Positions 15,931-25,124 of a stretch of DNA of 64,000 bases are shown here, one piece after another (the first letter of the stretch is position 1; every line of letters starts with the position of its first letter). The DNA comes from Solirubrobacteraceae bacterium (lineage in GTDB: Bacteria > Actinomycetota > Thermoleophilia > Solirubrobacterales > Solirubrobacteraceae): NCBI GenBank assembly GCA_017882455.1, contig JADGPL010000002.1:62001-126000 (forward strand), written 5' to 3'. The notes beneath the pieces were generated by a model. The model had not been told where the DNA came from. It saw only the letters and a program-made list of their open reading frames with translations, and searched no databases. The position numbers were made by a program, and so were the translations under genes.

Positions 15931-16019
15931 ATCACCTGGAATTGGCACCTTCCCGCCTGTGACTTGGCGGTGGTTGCCGGGGTTTCGCAGGGCCAGGCCC
16001 TCCACCCCTCTGGATGTGT
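15927..16019 (-). promoter_or_regulatory. SAM-I (S-box) riboswitch aptamer
   Basis: On the minus strand the leader contains the S-box core in order: AGAGGGGTGGAGGG, CTGGCCC, TGCGAAACCCCGGCAACC, a variable P3-like stem ACCGCC/GGCGG, then GGTGCCAATTCCAGG. The closing helix P1 pairs ACACATC (16019-16013) with GATGTGT (15933-15927). These are the conserved positions that form the SAM pocket. S-box switches normally shut off gene expression when S-adenosylmethionine is plentiful. It lies 61 bases upstream of the threonine-synthase-like start. Confidence 0.93.
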
Positions 16020-16120
16020 ACTGCTTGTGTGCGGCAGTCTAGCAACCGCATCGGGCTCCGGCAAGTCGATCATCGGCTGGTCCGCGGTAACTCGGGTGCG
16101 GCCGCGGTGTAGGCCACGCT

Positions 16121-17137
16121 GTGAGCACCCCCACACGCGAGCGCCAGAGCCACGACGAGGCGCAGGAGCAGCAGACCGGCCAACAGGACGCCCCCTTCCG
16201 CTTCGCCGATCCCGTGCGCAAGCGGCGCATGCTGATCATCGTCAACCCGTACGCCACGACCGTCTCCGACCGGCTGCGCCACCTCGTCGTCTATGCGCTG
16301 CAGGGCCGCTTCGAGGTGGACGCCGTGGACACCGAGGCCCGCGGTCACGCCAGCGAGCTCTGCCGCGAGGCCGCCCACGAGGGCTATGACGTCGTCGTCG
16401 CCTTCGGGGGCGATGGCACCGTCAACGAAGCGGCCAACGGATTGCTGGGCTCCCCCACGCCGCTGTGCTGCCTGCCCGGCGGCTCGGCCAACGTGTTCGG
16501 CAAGATGCTCGGCATCCCCGGCGACGTCGTCGACGCCACCGAGCACCTGCTGGCGATGGCTGATGACTGGCGCCCGCGCAAGGTCGACCTGGGGGTGGTC
16601 AACGGTCGCTGCTTCACCTTCGCCTCCGGCCTCGGCCTCGACGCGAGCGTGGTCGAGCGCGTCGACGCCAACCCCCACCTGAAGGCCCGCCTCGGCGCCT
16701 GGTACTTCACGTGGGTGGCGGTCCGGACCTACGTGCGCCGCTACGTGGTGCGCCCGCCCCGACTCGAGGTCGACGCCGGCGGGCAGACCTTCACGGGCGT
16801 CACCGCGATCGTCCAGAACGGCTCCCCCTTCACCTACTTCCAGGACCGTCCGGTCGAGATCGCCGACGGAGCGGCGCTCGACTCGGGCCTGCTCGCCGGG
16901 GGCGTCCTGCACCGCGCCACGCTCGTCTCGATGCCGTTCATCGCCTGGCGCGCCCTCTCGCCGCGCGCCCGCGTGGCCGGGCATCGACAGGTCAGCGGCC
17001 TGCGTGAGATCAGCGAGATGACCGTGCGCAGCGCCGATGAGCGGCTGCTGCCGCTGCAGGTCGACGGCGACTACCTCGGCGAGGTCGCCGAGGCGCGCTA
17101 CTCGATTCTCCCCGAAGCGCTCAACGTCGTCTCCTGA
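16121..17137 (+). CDS. Diacylglycerol/sphingosine kinase-family lipid kinase (YegS/DagK-like)
   Basis: This 338-residue protein starts at GTG 16121. It has the NAD-kinase-like lipid kinase fold: IIVNPYATTVSDRLR at the start of the domain, and the nucleotide loop VVAFGGDGTVNEAANGLLGS. A second motif LPGGSANVFGKMLGIP follows, with a C-terminal beta domain ending PLQVDGDYLGE. Family members phosphorylate diacylglycerol or related lipids at the inner membrane face, feeding phosphatidic acid back to phospholipid synthesis. It diverges from the SAM-riboswitch unit and stands alone. Confidence 0.88.
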   Translation: MSTPTRERQSHDEAQEQQTGQQDAPFRFADPVRKRRMLIIVNPYATTVSDRLRHLVVYALQGRFEVDAVDTEARGHASELCREAAHEGYDVVVAFGGDGTVNEAANGLLGSPTPLCCLPGGSANVFGKMLGIPGDVVDATEHLLAMADDWRPRKVDLGVVNGRCFTFASGLGLDASVVERVDANPHLKARLGAWYFTWVAVRTYVRRYVVRPPRLEVDAGGQTFTGVTAIVQNGSPFTYFQDRPVEIADGAALDSGLLAGGVLHRATLVSMPFIAWRALSPRARVAGHRQVSGLREISEMTVRSADERLLPLQVDGDYLGEVAEARYSILPEALNVVS

Positions 17138-17181
17138 GCCGCGCTGGCCCCCGGAGCGCTCGGCGCCCAAGGACAGGCCTC

Positions 17182-17448
17182 CTAATAGACGAAGGCGGCC
17201 AGCGCGCGGGCGATGTCGGCGGCCTGAAGCGGACCGAATCGAAGCGTCCATGCACCGTCGAGCTCCTGGCGGAAGGCGTGCGGCACCCCGTCGCGTTCCA
17301 GCTCGGCTCGGTGCTGCTGGGCGCGCTGGTAGCCGGTGGCGCCCTGGAAGGTGGCGTCGAGCCCGTAGCGCCCGTCATCCACCGGCCAGATCGTGAGCCG
17401 GTCGGGGACCGGGCCCGCGCGGGTGGGCAGCAGTGCGTCGTCGGTCAC
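17182..17448 (-). CDS. Small conserved protein of unknown function
   Basis: This 88-residue soluble protein contains DRLTIWPVDDGRYGLDATF, a helical middle (QRAQQHRAELERDGVPHAF) and the tail WTLRFGPLQAADIARALAAF. The alternation of beta and alpha suggests a compact small domain. It lies 45 bases downstream of relA on the same strand and may be the last gene of that transcript. I do not recognise a family. Confidence 0.6.
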   Translation of the reverse strand: MTDDALLPTRAGPVPDRLTIWPVDDGRYGLDATFQGATGYQRAQQHRAELERDGVPHAFRQELDGAWTLRFGPLQAADIARALAAFVY

Positions 17449-17493
17449 GGTGAGTGCGCTCGGATGTGCTCGACGCCGCGGACGTGCGGCCGC

Positions 17494-19875
17494 TCAGGCG
17501 GCGCTTGCCCCGGGCGTGACGCGGTAGGCGTCGAAGACCGAGTCGATGTTGCGCAGGCGCGTGATCGCGCCCTTGAGCGTGTGGGTGTCGGCCACCTCGA
17601 CCACGAAGCGGTTCTTGACCATCGGCCCCATCGACAGGCAGCGCGCTTCCATGATGTTGGCGCCCGACTCCGAGAAGACCCGTGAGAGGTCCTCGAGCAG
17701 ACGGTGGCGATCCCATGCGTCGATCTGGATCTCCACGACGAATCCGGTCGACTGATCGCCCTCCCAGCCCACGTTGGCGAAGCGCTCCGGGCTCTTCTGG
17801 AGCTGGGCCGCGTTGGGGCAGTCGGCGCGGTGGATCGTGATGCCGCGTCCGAGGGATATGTAGCCGAGGATCTCATCCCCGGGCACGGGCCGACAGCACT
17901 TGGCCAGGCGCAGCATCACGTCCTCGACGCCTTCCACCCTGATCCCGTACTGCCCCGAGGACTTGGTCGGCCGGCGCCTGGCGCGCCCAACGCGCAGCAG
18001 ATCCGCCGCCGAGTCCTCGCCGTCGGCGGACTCTCCCTGCTTCAGGCGCTGGAGCACCTTGCCCACGACCAGCTTCGGCGAGACCTTGGCGGCGCCGAGA
18101 GCGATGTAGAAGTCATCGGCCTTGCGGTAGCCCACCTCGCGGATCACGTCCGCCAACAGCGCCGAGCCGGTGATCTTCTGCGCGGGCAGCCCCTGTTTGC
18201 GCAGGTGCTCCTGGAGCAGCTCGCGGCCGGTGTGCTCGGTGTCCTGGCGCGACTCGGCCTTGAACCAGGCCTTGATCTTGTTGCGCGCGCGGGTCGTCTT
18301 GACCATCGCCAGCCAGTCGCGCGAGGGACCGCGCTCGCGCTTGGCCGTGAGGATCTCAACGATGTCGCCGGAGCGCAGCTCGTAGTGCAGGGGCACGATT
18401 TTGCCGTTGACGCGCGCGCCAACGCAGCGGTGGCCGATCTCCGTGTGGACCTCGTAGGCGAAGTCCAGCGGCGTGGCTCCCGCCGCCAGCGACTTCACTT
18501 CGCCCTTGGGCGTGAAGACGTAGACCTCCTCCTCGAAGAGGTCCGTGCGCAGCGTCTCCATGAACTCGCGCGGGTCCGAGAGCTCTTTCTGCCAGTCGAG
18601 CATCGAGCGCAGCCACTTGAGCTTGCCCTCCTCGCCCGCGCCCCAGCGCCCGCCGTCGTCGCCGCTGCCGGGCGGGGGCTGCTTGTAGAGCCAGTGGGCC
18701 GCAACCCCGAACTCCGCCATCTCGTGCATCTCCTGCGTGCGGATCTGTATCTCCAGCGGCCTGCCCTCGGGACCGATCACGGTCGTGTGCAGAGACTGGT
18801 ACATGTTGAACTTGGGCATCGCGATGAAGTCCTTGAAGCGGCCGGGCAGCGGCTTCCACAGCGAGTGGATCACGCCGACGGTGCCGTAGCAGTCCTTGAC
18901 CGAGTCCACGATCACGCGCATCGCGGTGAGGTCGTAGATCTCGTTGAACTCGCGACCCTTCTTGGTCATCTTCGAGTAGATCGAGTAGAAGTGCTTGGCG
19001 CGGCCCGCGATCTCGGCCTCGATTCCCACTTGCGCCAGCTCGCTGCGCAGGTAGTCGCCCGCCTCGCTGACGTAGTGCTCGCGTTCCTCGCGCTGCTGAG
19101 CCACGAGGCCCTTGATCTCCTGATACTTGCGCGGGTGAAGCGTCGCGAACGCGAGATCCTCGAGCTCCCACTTGATCGCGTGGATCCCCAGCCGGTGCGC
19201 CAGCGGCGCATATATCTCGATCGTCTCGCGCGCCTTCTCGAGCTGCTTCTGCTTGGGCATCGCCTCGATCGTGCGCATGTTGTGCAGGCGGTCGGCCAGC
19301 TTGATCAGGATGACCCGCACGTCGGTGGCCATCGCCACCATCATCTTGCGGTAGTTGTTGGCCTGGGCCTCGTCGCGAGACTGGAAGGTGATGCCCGTCA
19401 GCTTGGTGACGCCGTCGACGATCGCGGCGATCTCATCGCCGAAGCGCTCGCGCACCTCCTCGATCGATGCCGAGGTGTCCTCGACGGTGTCGTGCAGCAG
19501 CGCCGCGCACAGCGTCTCCGTGTCCAGGCGCATGCCCGCGCAGATGCGCGCCACGCCCACGGGATGCACGATGAAGTCCTCGCCCGACTTGCGCCGCTGG
19601 GCGGCGTGGTGCTCGCAGGCGAACACGAATGCGTCCTGCACGCGGGCGCGGTCGATCTCCACGGTCGAATCGGCGGCGTGCTCGGAGACGATCGCGAACA
19701 GGTCGCTCAGCATCCGTCGCTCGGAGGCATTGAGCGTGAGCGCCTGCGCCTCCCCTCCCCTCCTGGGCGGGGCGCTCGGCGTGTGCGCCTCGTGCAGGAG
19801 CTGAGCCTCCTGCGGCGCGGACGCACCGGGTGCCTCTGTCAGCTGTGGGCTCTTGGGGTCTTCGGCGAGGGCCAT
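17494..19875 (-). CDS. relA: Bifunctional (p)ppGpp synthetase/hydrolase
   Basis: This is a 793-residue long-form Rel enzyme that makes and degrades the alarmone (p)ppGpp. Domains in order are: HD hydrolase with the HDTVEDT motif (about residues 128-134), synthetase (IYDLTAMRVIVDSVKDCYGT, then FKDFIAMPKFNMYQSLHTTV), TGS (VYVFTPKGEVKSL), a helical and zinc-finger region (LAKCCRPVPGDEILGY), and a C-terminal ACT domain (FVVEIQIDAWDRHRLLEDL). Hydrolase and synthetase residues both look intact. ATG 19875 is preferred over TTG 19881 because a TAACCT -10 box ends 6 bases before it. recJ lies 69 bases upstream on the same strand. Confidence 0.96.
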   Translation of the reverse strand: MALAEDPKSPQLTEAPGASAPQEAQLLHEAHTPSAPPRRGGEAQALTLNASERRMLSDLFAIVSEHAADSTVEIDRARVQDAFVFACEHHAAQRRKSGEDFIVHPVGVARICAGMRLDTETLCAALLHDTVEDTSASIEEVRERFGDEIAAIVDGVTKLTGITFQSRDEAQANNYRKMMVAMATDVRVILIKLADRLHNMRTIEAMPKQKQLEKARETIEIYAPLAHRLGIHAIKWELEDLAFATLHPRKYQEIKGLVAQQREEREHYVSEAGDYLRSELAQVGIEAEIAGRAKHFYSIYSKMTKKGREFNEIYDLTAMRVIVDSVKDCYGTVGVIHSLWKPLPGRFKDFIAMPKFNMYQSLHTTVIGPEGRPLEIQIRTQEMHEMAEFGVAAHWLYKQPPPGSGDDGGRWGAGEEGKLKWLRSMLDWQKELSDPREFMETLRTDLFEEEVYVFTPKGEVKSLAAGATPLDFAYEVHTEIGHRCVGARVNGKIVPLHYELRSGDIVEILTAKRERGPSRDWLAMVKTTRARNKIKAWFKAESRQDTEHTGRELLQEHLRKQGLPAQKITGSALLADVIREVGYRKADDFYIALGAAKVSPKLVVGKVLQRLKQGESADGEDSAADLLRVGRARRRPTKSSGQYGIRVEGVEDVMLRLAKCCRPVPGDEILGYISLGRGITIHRADCPNAAQLQKSPERFANVGWEGDQSTGFVVEIQIDAWDRHRLLEDLSRVFSESGANIMEARCLSMGPMVKNRFVVEVADTHTLKGAITRLRNIDSVFDAYRVTPGASAA

Positions 19876-19881
19876 GATCAA

Positions 19882-19887
19882 AGGTTA
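19882..19887 (-). promoter_or_regulatory. -10 box (TAACCT) of relA, leaderless spacing
   Basis: On the minus strand TAACCT is followed by 6 bases and then ATG 19875. relA can therefore be transcribed from its own promoter inside the recJ-relA gap. Confidence 0.5.
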
Positions 19888-19944
19888 GGGGACCGACCGC
19901 CGGTATTGAAGCGGCTGATCGAGGCTGCGCTGCTCGAGCGGGCC

Positions 19945-21696
19945 CTAGAAGAGCACCATCTCCCCGGATTCCCGTGACTCGTCCAGATCATCCTGCCTGT
20001 GCGCCGATATCGCCTCGGGCGCCGGCGCGGCGCGACGCAGCACCAGACGCGGCTCGACGGCTCCGTTCCACTCATTGACCTCGAGCGTGAAGGTGGCCTG
20101 CGCCGGCGCTCCCTCCTCGACCGGCAGCCGGCCGCCGTTGCCGAACGCCACCGCTCGTGCGCGCACACCGCGCGACTCGACCGTGAAGCGCACGTGCTTG
20201 CCTTCGCCCATCGGCCGCGCATCGGCGAACACGGCGTCGGCCAGCATCAGCGAGACCCCGGGGTTGCCCCGTCCGAACGGAGCGAGGCTTCTCAGCTCCT
20301 CCGCGAGCTCCATGCCGACCTCCTCTCCCGCCACGAGCGCGTCGACGCGCTCGATCGGCACGAGCTCCTCGGACGCGAGCACCGCCTCGGCGTGGGCGGC
20401 CAGCGCCGTCGCGAAGGCGGCGACGCGACCGCGCTCGATCTCCAGGCCCGCGGCGGCGCGATGACCTCCATAGCGGAGCAGGTGCGAGCTGCAGGCCGTC
20501 AGGCCCGCGAGCAGGTCGAAGGCTTCGACGCTGCGCCCAGACGCCTTCCCGGTATCGCCGTCCAGCGCGACCATGACCACTGGGCGCCCGCTGCGCTCGA
20601 CCATCCGCGAGGCCACGATCCCGATCACACCCGCATGCCACCCCTCGCCCGCGAGCACGTAGGCCGGGAGCTCTCCAAGCTCATCCATCTGGGCTTCGGC
20701 CTGGAAGCGAATGGCCATCTCGACCTTGCGGCGCTCGCTGTTGGCCGCGTCGAGCTCGGCCGCGACCTGCGCCGCACGCACGCGATCCCCGGTGAGGACC
20801 AGCTCCAGGCCGGCGTCGGCCCGGTACAGCCTCCCCGCGGCGTTCAGCCGCGGCGCGAGCGCGAACGCGACGGAGCGCTCGTCGACCTTCGCCGGATCCA
20901 CACGGGCGACCGCCATCAGCGCGCGCAGGCCGGGCTTGTCCGTTCCCGCCAGCGCCCGCAGCCCCCGGCGCACGAGCGTCCGGTTCTCGCCGAGCAGCGG
21001 CACCACGTCGGCGACGGTCGCAAGCGCGACCAGGTCGAGATCGCCGCGCAGCCCGGCCGGGTCGCGCCCGGCGGCAGCGTACACCGCCTGCGCGAGCTTG
21101 TAGGCGACGGCCGTGGCGCACAACTCCGCGCAGGGGTAGCCGCACAACGCCGGATGCACGATCGGAGCGTCCGGCAGCTCGCCGTCGGCACGAGGGGCGT
21201 GGTGGTCGGTGACGATCACCCGCATCCCCAGCTCGCAGGCAAGCGCCACCTCGGCGACGGCCGTGATCGCGCAGTCGACCGTGATCAGAAGCACTGTGCC
21301 GCGCGCCGCGAGCATGCGCACCGTCGCCGCCGCCAGGCCGTAGCCGTCGCTCGCGCGGTCGGGCAGGTAGGTGTCCACGTCGCCACCGAGGGCGCGCAGC
21401 GCGCGCGCCAGCACAGCCGTGGAACAGATGCCGTCGACGTCGTAGTCGCCATGGATCGTGATGCGCTCGCCCGTTCGCAGATGCGCGAGGATCGACTCCA
21501 CGGCCCGCTCGATGCCCGCGAACGCCGACGGCGGATGCTCCTCGGCGGCCGCCAGGAAGGCCCGTGCCCGCTCGGGCTCGCCGAGGCCGCGGCGCACGAG
21601 CACCTGCGCGAGCGCGCCGCTCACACCCAGCTCGCGCCGCAGCTCGGCGACGCTCGCCGGCGGGCAGTCCGATATCTCGAAGCGGCATTCGCTCAC
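19945..21696 (-). CDS. recJ: Single-stranded-DNA 5'-3' exonuclease RecJ
   Basis: This 583-residue member of the DHH phosphoesterase family has the manganese-binding motifs ERITIHGDYDVDGICSTAVL (motif I) and VTDHHAPRADGELPDA (motif III). The DHHA1 part includes RYGGHRAAAGLEIE, and a C-terminal OB-like domain ends with RLVLRR. RecJ degrades 5' single strands in recombination and base-excision or mismatch repair. It is in a minus-strand run with secDF and ruvCAB upstream and relA downstream. Length and motifs are normal for the family. Confidence 0.94.
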   Translation of the reverse strand: MSECRFEISDCPPASVAELRRELGVSGALAQVLVRRGLGEPERARAFLAAAEEHPPSAFAGIERAVESILAHLRTGERITIHGDYDVDGICSTAVLARALRALGGDVDTYLPDRASDGYGLAAATVRMLAARGTVLLITVDCAITAVAEVALACELGMRVIVTDHHAPRADGELPDAPIVHPALCGYPCAELCATAVAYKLAQAVYAAAGRDPAGLRGDLDLVALATVADVVPLLGENRTLVRRGLRALAGTDKPGLRALMAVARVDPAKVDERSVAFALAPRLNAAGRLYRADAGLELVLTGDRVRAAQVAAELDAANSERRKVEMAIRFQAEAQMDELGELPAYVLAGEGWHAGVIGIVASRMVERSGRPVVMVALDGDTGKASGRSVEAFDLLAGLTACSSHLLRYGGHRAAAGLEIERGRVAAFATALAAHAEAVLASEELVPIERVDALVAGEEVGMELAEELRSLAPFGRGNPGVSLMLADAVFADARPMGEGKHVRFTVESRGVRARAVAFGNGGRLPVEEGAPAQATFTLEVNEWNGAVEPRLVLRRAAPAPEAISAHRQDDLDESRESGEMVLF

Positions 21697-21852
21697 CAGC
21701 CGAGACTACGGGCAGGGCTAGACAGAACGCGTGAGCCCAACGCCCGTTCGCGATCGAGCGGGAAGCGCTCGAGGCGAGCTGCGAAGGAGAGGCGCGCAGA
21801 GTGGCGCCTCTCCCAGCGCGTCCTCGCTACTTGTCTTTTTCGGCGTAGATCT

Positions 21853-22140
21853 TCAACTTGGCCGGGTTCTCCGTTCGCGGCGCATGCCCTCTGCGTACAC
21901 CGCCGCCATGCCGATGAGCGCGCCCGGCACGGCGTAGAGGACGACCCCGATGTTGGTCGCTTTTTCGCCTGGTACCTGCAGAGCCGAGGACTTGACGCTG
22001 TAGATGATCAGCCCGATCACGATCGATCCCACCAGCGAGCCGACGAAGGCGCCCACGATCCCGCCCCAGAAGCGGTCGGGCAGAAAGATCGTGAAGTGCC
22101 AGATCGCGAGTCCCATCATCACCCAGCCGAGCATTCCCAT
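21853..22140 (-). CDS. Small membrane protein, GlsB/YeaQ-like
   Basis: This 95-residue protein has three hydrophobic stretches. A Gly-rich middle (GGIVGAFVGSLVGSIVIGLI) recalls the GlsB/YeaQ/YmgE transglycosylase-associated family. The tail is basic (MRRERRTRPS). Its ATG overlaps the secDF stop by one base (TGATG), so translation is coupled. The family usually consists of stress-linked inner-membrane proteins of unknown activity. Family assignment is tentative. Confidence 0.65.
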   Translation of the reverse strand: MGMLGWVMMGLAIWHFTIFLPDRFWGGIVGAFVGSLVGSIVIGLIIYSVKSSALQVPGEKATNIGVVLYAVPGALIGMAAVYAEGMRRERRTRPS

Positions 22141-25112
22141 CAGCGAGCCCTCCCGTGACGTTTGTTGCGCGGCCGGCGGCTCTTGCGCGGCTTGGGGTCT
22201 TCCTTGAGCACGAGGTCCTCGGGCGAGAGATCGGCGGCGGGATCGCGCTCGGGCGCGGGGGGCGGCTCGTCGGTCGCCACGCTCGCACGCCCGCGGCGGG
22301 CGGCTTTCGCGCCCGCGGGCTTGCCCTCCACGTCAAGGTCGCGGATCAGCTCCTGGAACTCGTCGCGTGAGAGCTGCTCACCGGGCTTCTCGGGGGCGAT
22401 CAGGCTACCGCGCCGCGTTTTGCGGCGTTTGGTCTCGGTCGGCTCGACGTCCTCGGGCGCGCCACCAGCGGTGGTGGCGTAGGCGGGAACGGCACCCAGT
22501 TCGCGCACGATCCGCGCCCGCCTCGTGCGGTAGGTGCCCTCGCGCTCCTTCCAGTGGGTGAGCACCGGCGAGGCGATGAAGATCGAGGAGTAGGCGCCCG
22601 AGGCGATCCCGATCAGCAGCGCGAAGGCGAAGTCCTTGAGCGTTTCCCCGCCGAACAGCAGCAGCGCGGCGACGGGCAGCAGCGTGCAGAAGCTCGTGGC
22701 CAGCGAACGGGTCAGCACCTCGGACATCGAGCGGTTGACGATCTGCGAGAAGGCCGCGCGAGGCATGCGCGGCACGTTCTCGCGCACACGATCGAACACG
22801 ATGATGGTGTCGTAGAGCGAGTACCCCAGGATCGTCAGCAGAGCGGCGACCGTGGCCGTCGTGACTTCCCTCCCCGTCAGCGAATAGACCCCTGCCGTTA
22901 TCAGCAGGTCGTGCATCAGCGCGATCAGCACCGGGACGGCGTACTTCCACTCGAAGCGCAGCGCGATGTAGATCGAGATCACCAGCAGCGAGGCGATGAT
23001 CGCGATCACGGCGCTGTTGGCCACGGTTTTCCCGAACGTGGGGCCGATCGAGGTCGAGGAGAAGTTCTTGGTGCCGAACTTGGATTCGAGCAGCGAGTGG
23101 ACCTTCGAGACCGTTCCCGGCCTCAGCGTCTTGGTCGATATCTGATACCCGGTGCCACCGATGCTTTTGTTGACGAACTTCTGGACCTGGGCGTTGCCGT
23201 AGCCGGCGGCCTTCATCGCCGAGGCCACCTGGTTCTCGCTTACCGGTTTGACGAACGCCGTCTGGATGCGCGTTCCGGACTTGAAGTCGATGCCGAAGTT
23301 CAGGCCGCTGCCGCCGATCGCCAGCGCGCCGATCGCAAGGATCGTGCCCGACAGCGAGAAGAACCACTTGGAGGCACCCATGAAGTCGAACGTCCAGCCG
23401 CGCCCGTGGCGCTCGGCGCCGAGGGCGGCGGGATGGGAGACGAGTTTCGAGCGGCCCATCGCGCCGAGCGCCGCCTGCGTGGCCAGCACCGCGGTGAACA
23501 GCGAGACGAGCGTGCCGATGCCCAGCGTGAAGGCGAACCCCTTGACTTCGGCGGTGGCCAGCGCGAACAGGATGAAGGCGGTCATGAACGTGACCACGTT
23601 GGCGTCCACGATCGCAGCGAAGCCGCGCTTGTAGCCCGTGGCTATGCCTGAGATGACCGATCTCCCCCCGCGGATCTCCTCCTTGACGCGCTCGAAGATC
23701 ACGATGTTGGCGTCCGCGGCCACCCCGATCGTGAGGATCAGCCCGGCGATCCCCGGGAGCGTGAGCGTGATCGGGATCAGCTTGATCAGCGCGAAGAAGT
23801 AGATGCCGTAGATGACCAGGCCGCCGACCGCGATCGCGCCGAGCACGCGGTAGAAGAGCAGCAGGAACAGGCAGACGACCGCAAAGCCCGCGAGGCCCGC
23901 GATCAGGCCCTGGTTGAGCGCCGTTTTTCCGAGCGTCGCGGAGACCTGCGAGTTGGAGATCAGTTCGAGCTTGATCGGCAGCGCGCCGGACTGCAGCTCC
24001 TGGGCCAGTTCCTGGGCCGAGGAGATCGTGAACCCGCCCGAGATCTGCGATCCGGTCGAGGCGTCGATGCCTTCGGGGTACTTGGTGTAGTCGATCGAGG
24101 GGGTCGTGATCAGCTGCCCGTCGAGCACCACCGCGAAGTGCTGCTGGGCCGCTTCCTTGCCGACGCCCGGGAGCTGGGCTTCCTGGCCGCGCTCGGCGAT
24201 TTTCTTGGTGACCCCTTCGAAGACCTTCTTGCCGTGCGAGGTGAACCCGAAGGTCACGTTCGGCGCGCCGGTGCCGCCGGCGCCTTCGTCGAAGCCCTGC
24301 TGGGGGTTGGTCACGTCCGAGCCGTTCAGCACCGGATCGTCGTTGAGGACGTAGTAGCTGTTGGGGCTTTTGTTGGTGACCTTGCCCGAGGCGCTTTCCA
24401 CCGCTCGCGCCTGCGCCAGCACGGTGCCCGGGTTGACGCGGACCGCCTCGGTCTTGGCGCCCGCCGGGACCTTGTAGTCGGCGTAGAGGTTCTTCTTGCT
24501 TTCCTCGGGGCCGCGCAGCACCTTTTCGTGCGCGGGTTCGAGCAGGTACCAGGTGCCGTAGATGCAGCCTTCGATCTGCTGAGGGGTGCAGCCGTGCTCC
24601 CAGGTGGTGTCGCTCGGGCGCAGGATCGGGGCGCGTTTGGCCGCCCGCAGCACCGCCTGGTACTCCCCGAGCCCGAACTGCGAGGCGCCCGCCTGGGCAC
24701 CGCCTGTGACCGTCGATTCACCCGGCTGAGCCGGCGTGCCGGCGGGGCCGATCACGTTGGGCTCCCAGTCATAGAAGTACAGCTGCGCGGTTTTCCCGAC
24801 CTCCTGTTCGGCGCGTTGGGAGTTGCTCACGTTGGGAAGGGCCACGTCGATTTCCCGTTCGCCGGAGCGCTGGATTTCCGGCTGGGACACGCCCAGCTGA
24901 TCGACGCGCTTGCGCATGATGTCGATCGCGCGGTTCAGCGATTCGGTGTCCACTTTGGACTGGGCGGTGGGCTTGCCCTGGTAGACCAGCTCGACGCCGC
25001 CCTTCAGATCCAGCCCGAGGCGGGTCTTTTTGGTTGCGATCACCGCGAGCGAGCCGGCGATCAGGCCGGCGACGATCAGCAGGATCAGGAAGTTGCGGCG
25101 ACGGTCGTGCAT
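22140..25112 (-). CDS. secDF: Fused protein-export subunit SecDF
   Basis: This 990-residue single chain carries SecD then SecF, which use the proton gradient to pull proteins through SecYEG. SecD begins with a membrane helix and TRLGLDLKGGVELVYQG, then the large extracytoplasmic P1 domain. The helical bundle contains LPGIAGLILTIGVAADANIV. SecF starts near residue 575 (WTFDFMGASKWFFSLSG) with LNFGIDFKSGTRIQ and its own six-helix part. A charged cytoplasmic tail of about 130 residues follows, rich in Lys/Arg/Glu (TETKRRKTRRG, RKSRRPRNKRHGRAR). No separate secF, and no yajC, lies next to it. Confidence 0.94.
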   Translation of the reverse strand: MHDRRRNFLILLIVAGLIAGSLAVIATKKTRLGLDLKGGVELVYQGKPTAQSKVDTESLNRAIDIMRKRVDQLGVSQPEIQRSGEREIDVALPNVSNSQRAEQEVGKTAQLYFYDWEPNVIGPAGTPAQPGESTVTGGAQAGASQFGLGEYQAVLRAAKRAPILRPSDTTWEHGCTPQQIEGCIYGTWYLLEPAHEKVLRGPEESKKNLYADYKVPAGAKTEAVRVNPGTVLAQARAVESASGKVTNKSPNSYYVLNDDPVLNGSDVTNPQQGFDEGAGGTGAPNVTFGFTSHGKKVFEGVTKKIAERGQEAQLPGVGKEAAQQHFAVVLDGQLITTPSIDYTKYPEGIDASTGSQISGGFTISSAQELAQELQSGALPIKLELISNSQVSATLGKTALNQGLIAGLAGFAVVCLFLLLFYRVLGAIAVGGLVIYGIYFFALIKLIPITLTLPGIAGLILTIGVAADANIVIFERVKEEIRGGRSVISGIATGYKRGFAAIVDANVVTFMTAFILFALATAEVKGFAFTLGIGTLVSLFTAVLATQAALGAMGRSKLVSHPAALGAERHGRGWTFDFMGASKWFFSLSGTILAIGALAIGGSGLNFGIDFKSGTRIQTAFVKPVSENQVASAMKAAGYGNAQVQKFVNKSIGGTGYQISTKTLRPGTVSKVHSLLESKFGTKNFSSTSIGPTFGKTVANSAVIAIIASLLVISIYIALRFEWKYAVPVLIALMHDLLITAGVYSLTGREVTTATVAALLTILGYSLYDTIIVFDRVRENVPRMPRAAFSQIVNRSMSEVLTRSLATSFCTLLPVAALLLFGGETLKDFAFALLIGIASGAYSSIFIASPVLTHWKEREGTYRTRRARIVRELGAVPAYATTAGGAPEDVEPTETKRRKTRRGSLIAPEKPGEQLSRDEFQELIRDLDVEGKPAGAKAARRGRASVATDEPPPAPERDPAADLSPEDLVLKEDPKPRKSRRPRNKRHGRAR

Positions 25113-25124
25113 GCTCAGAGCAGA

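Noticed and set aside
17704-19977. A 757-codon plus-strand frame opposite relA
   Set aside because: It mirrors a gene with all its catalytic motifs. In GC-rich DNA the antisense frame often stays open, and its translation is Arg/His/Leu-rich with no domain.
19999-22158. A 719-codon plus-strand frame opposite recJ
   Set aside because: RecJ on the other strand has full DHH motifs; the plus frame shows no recognisable fold.
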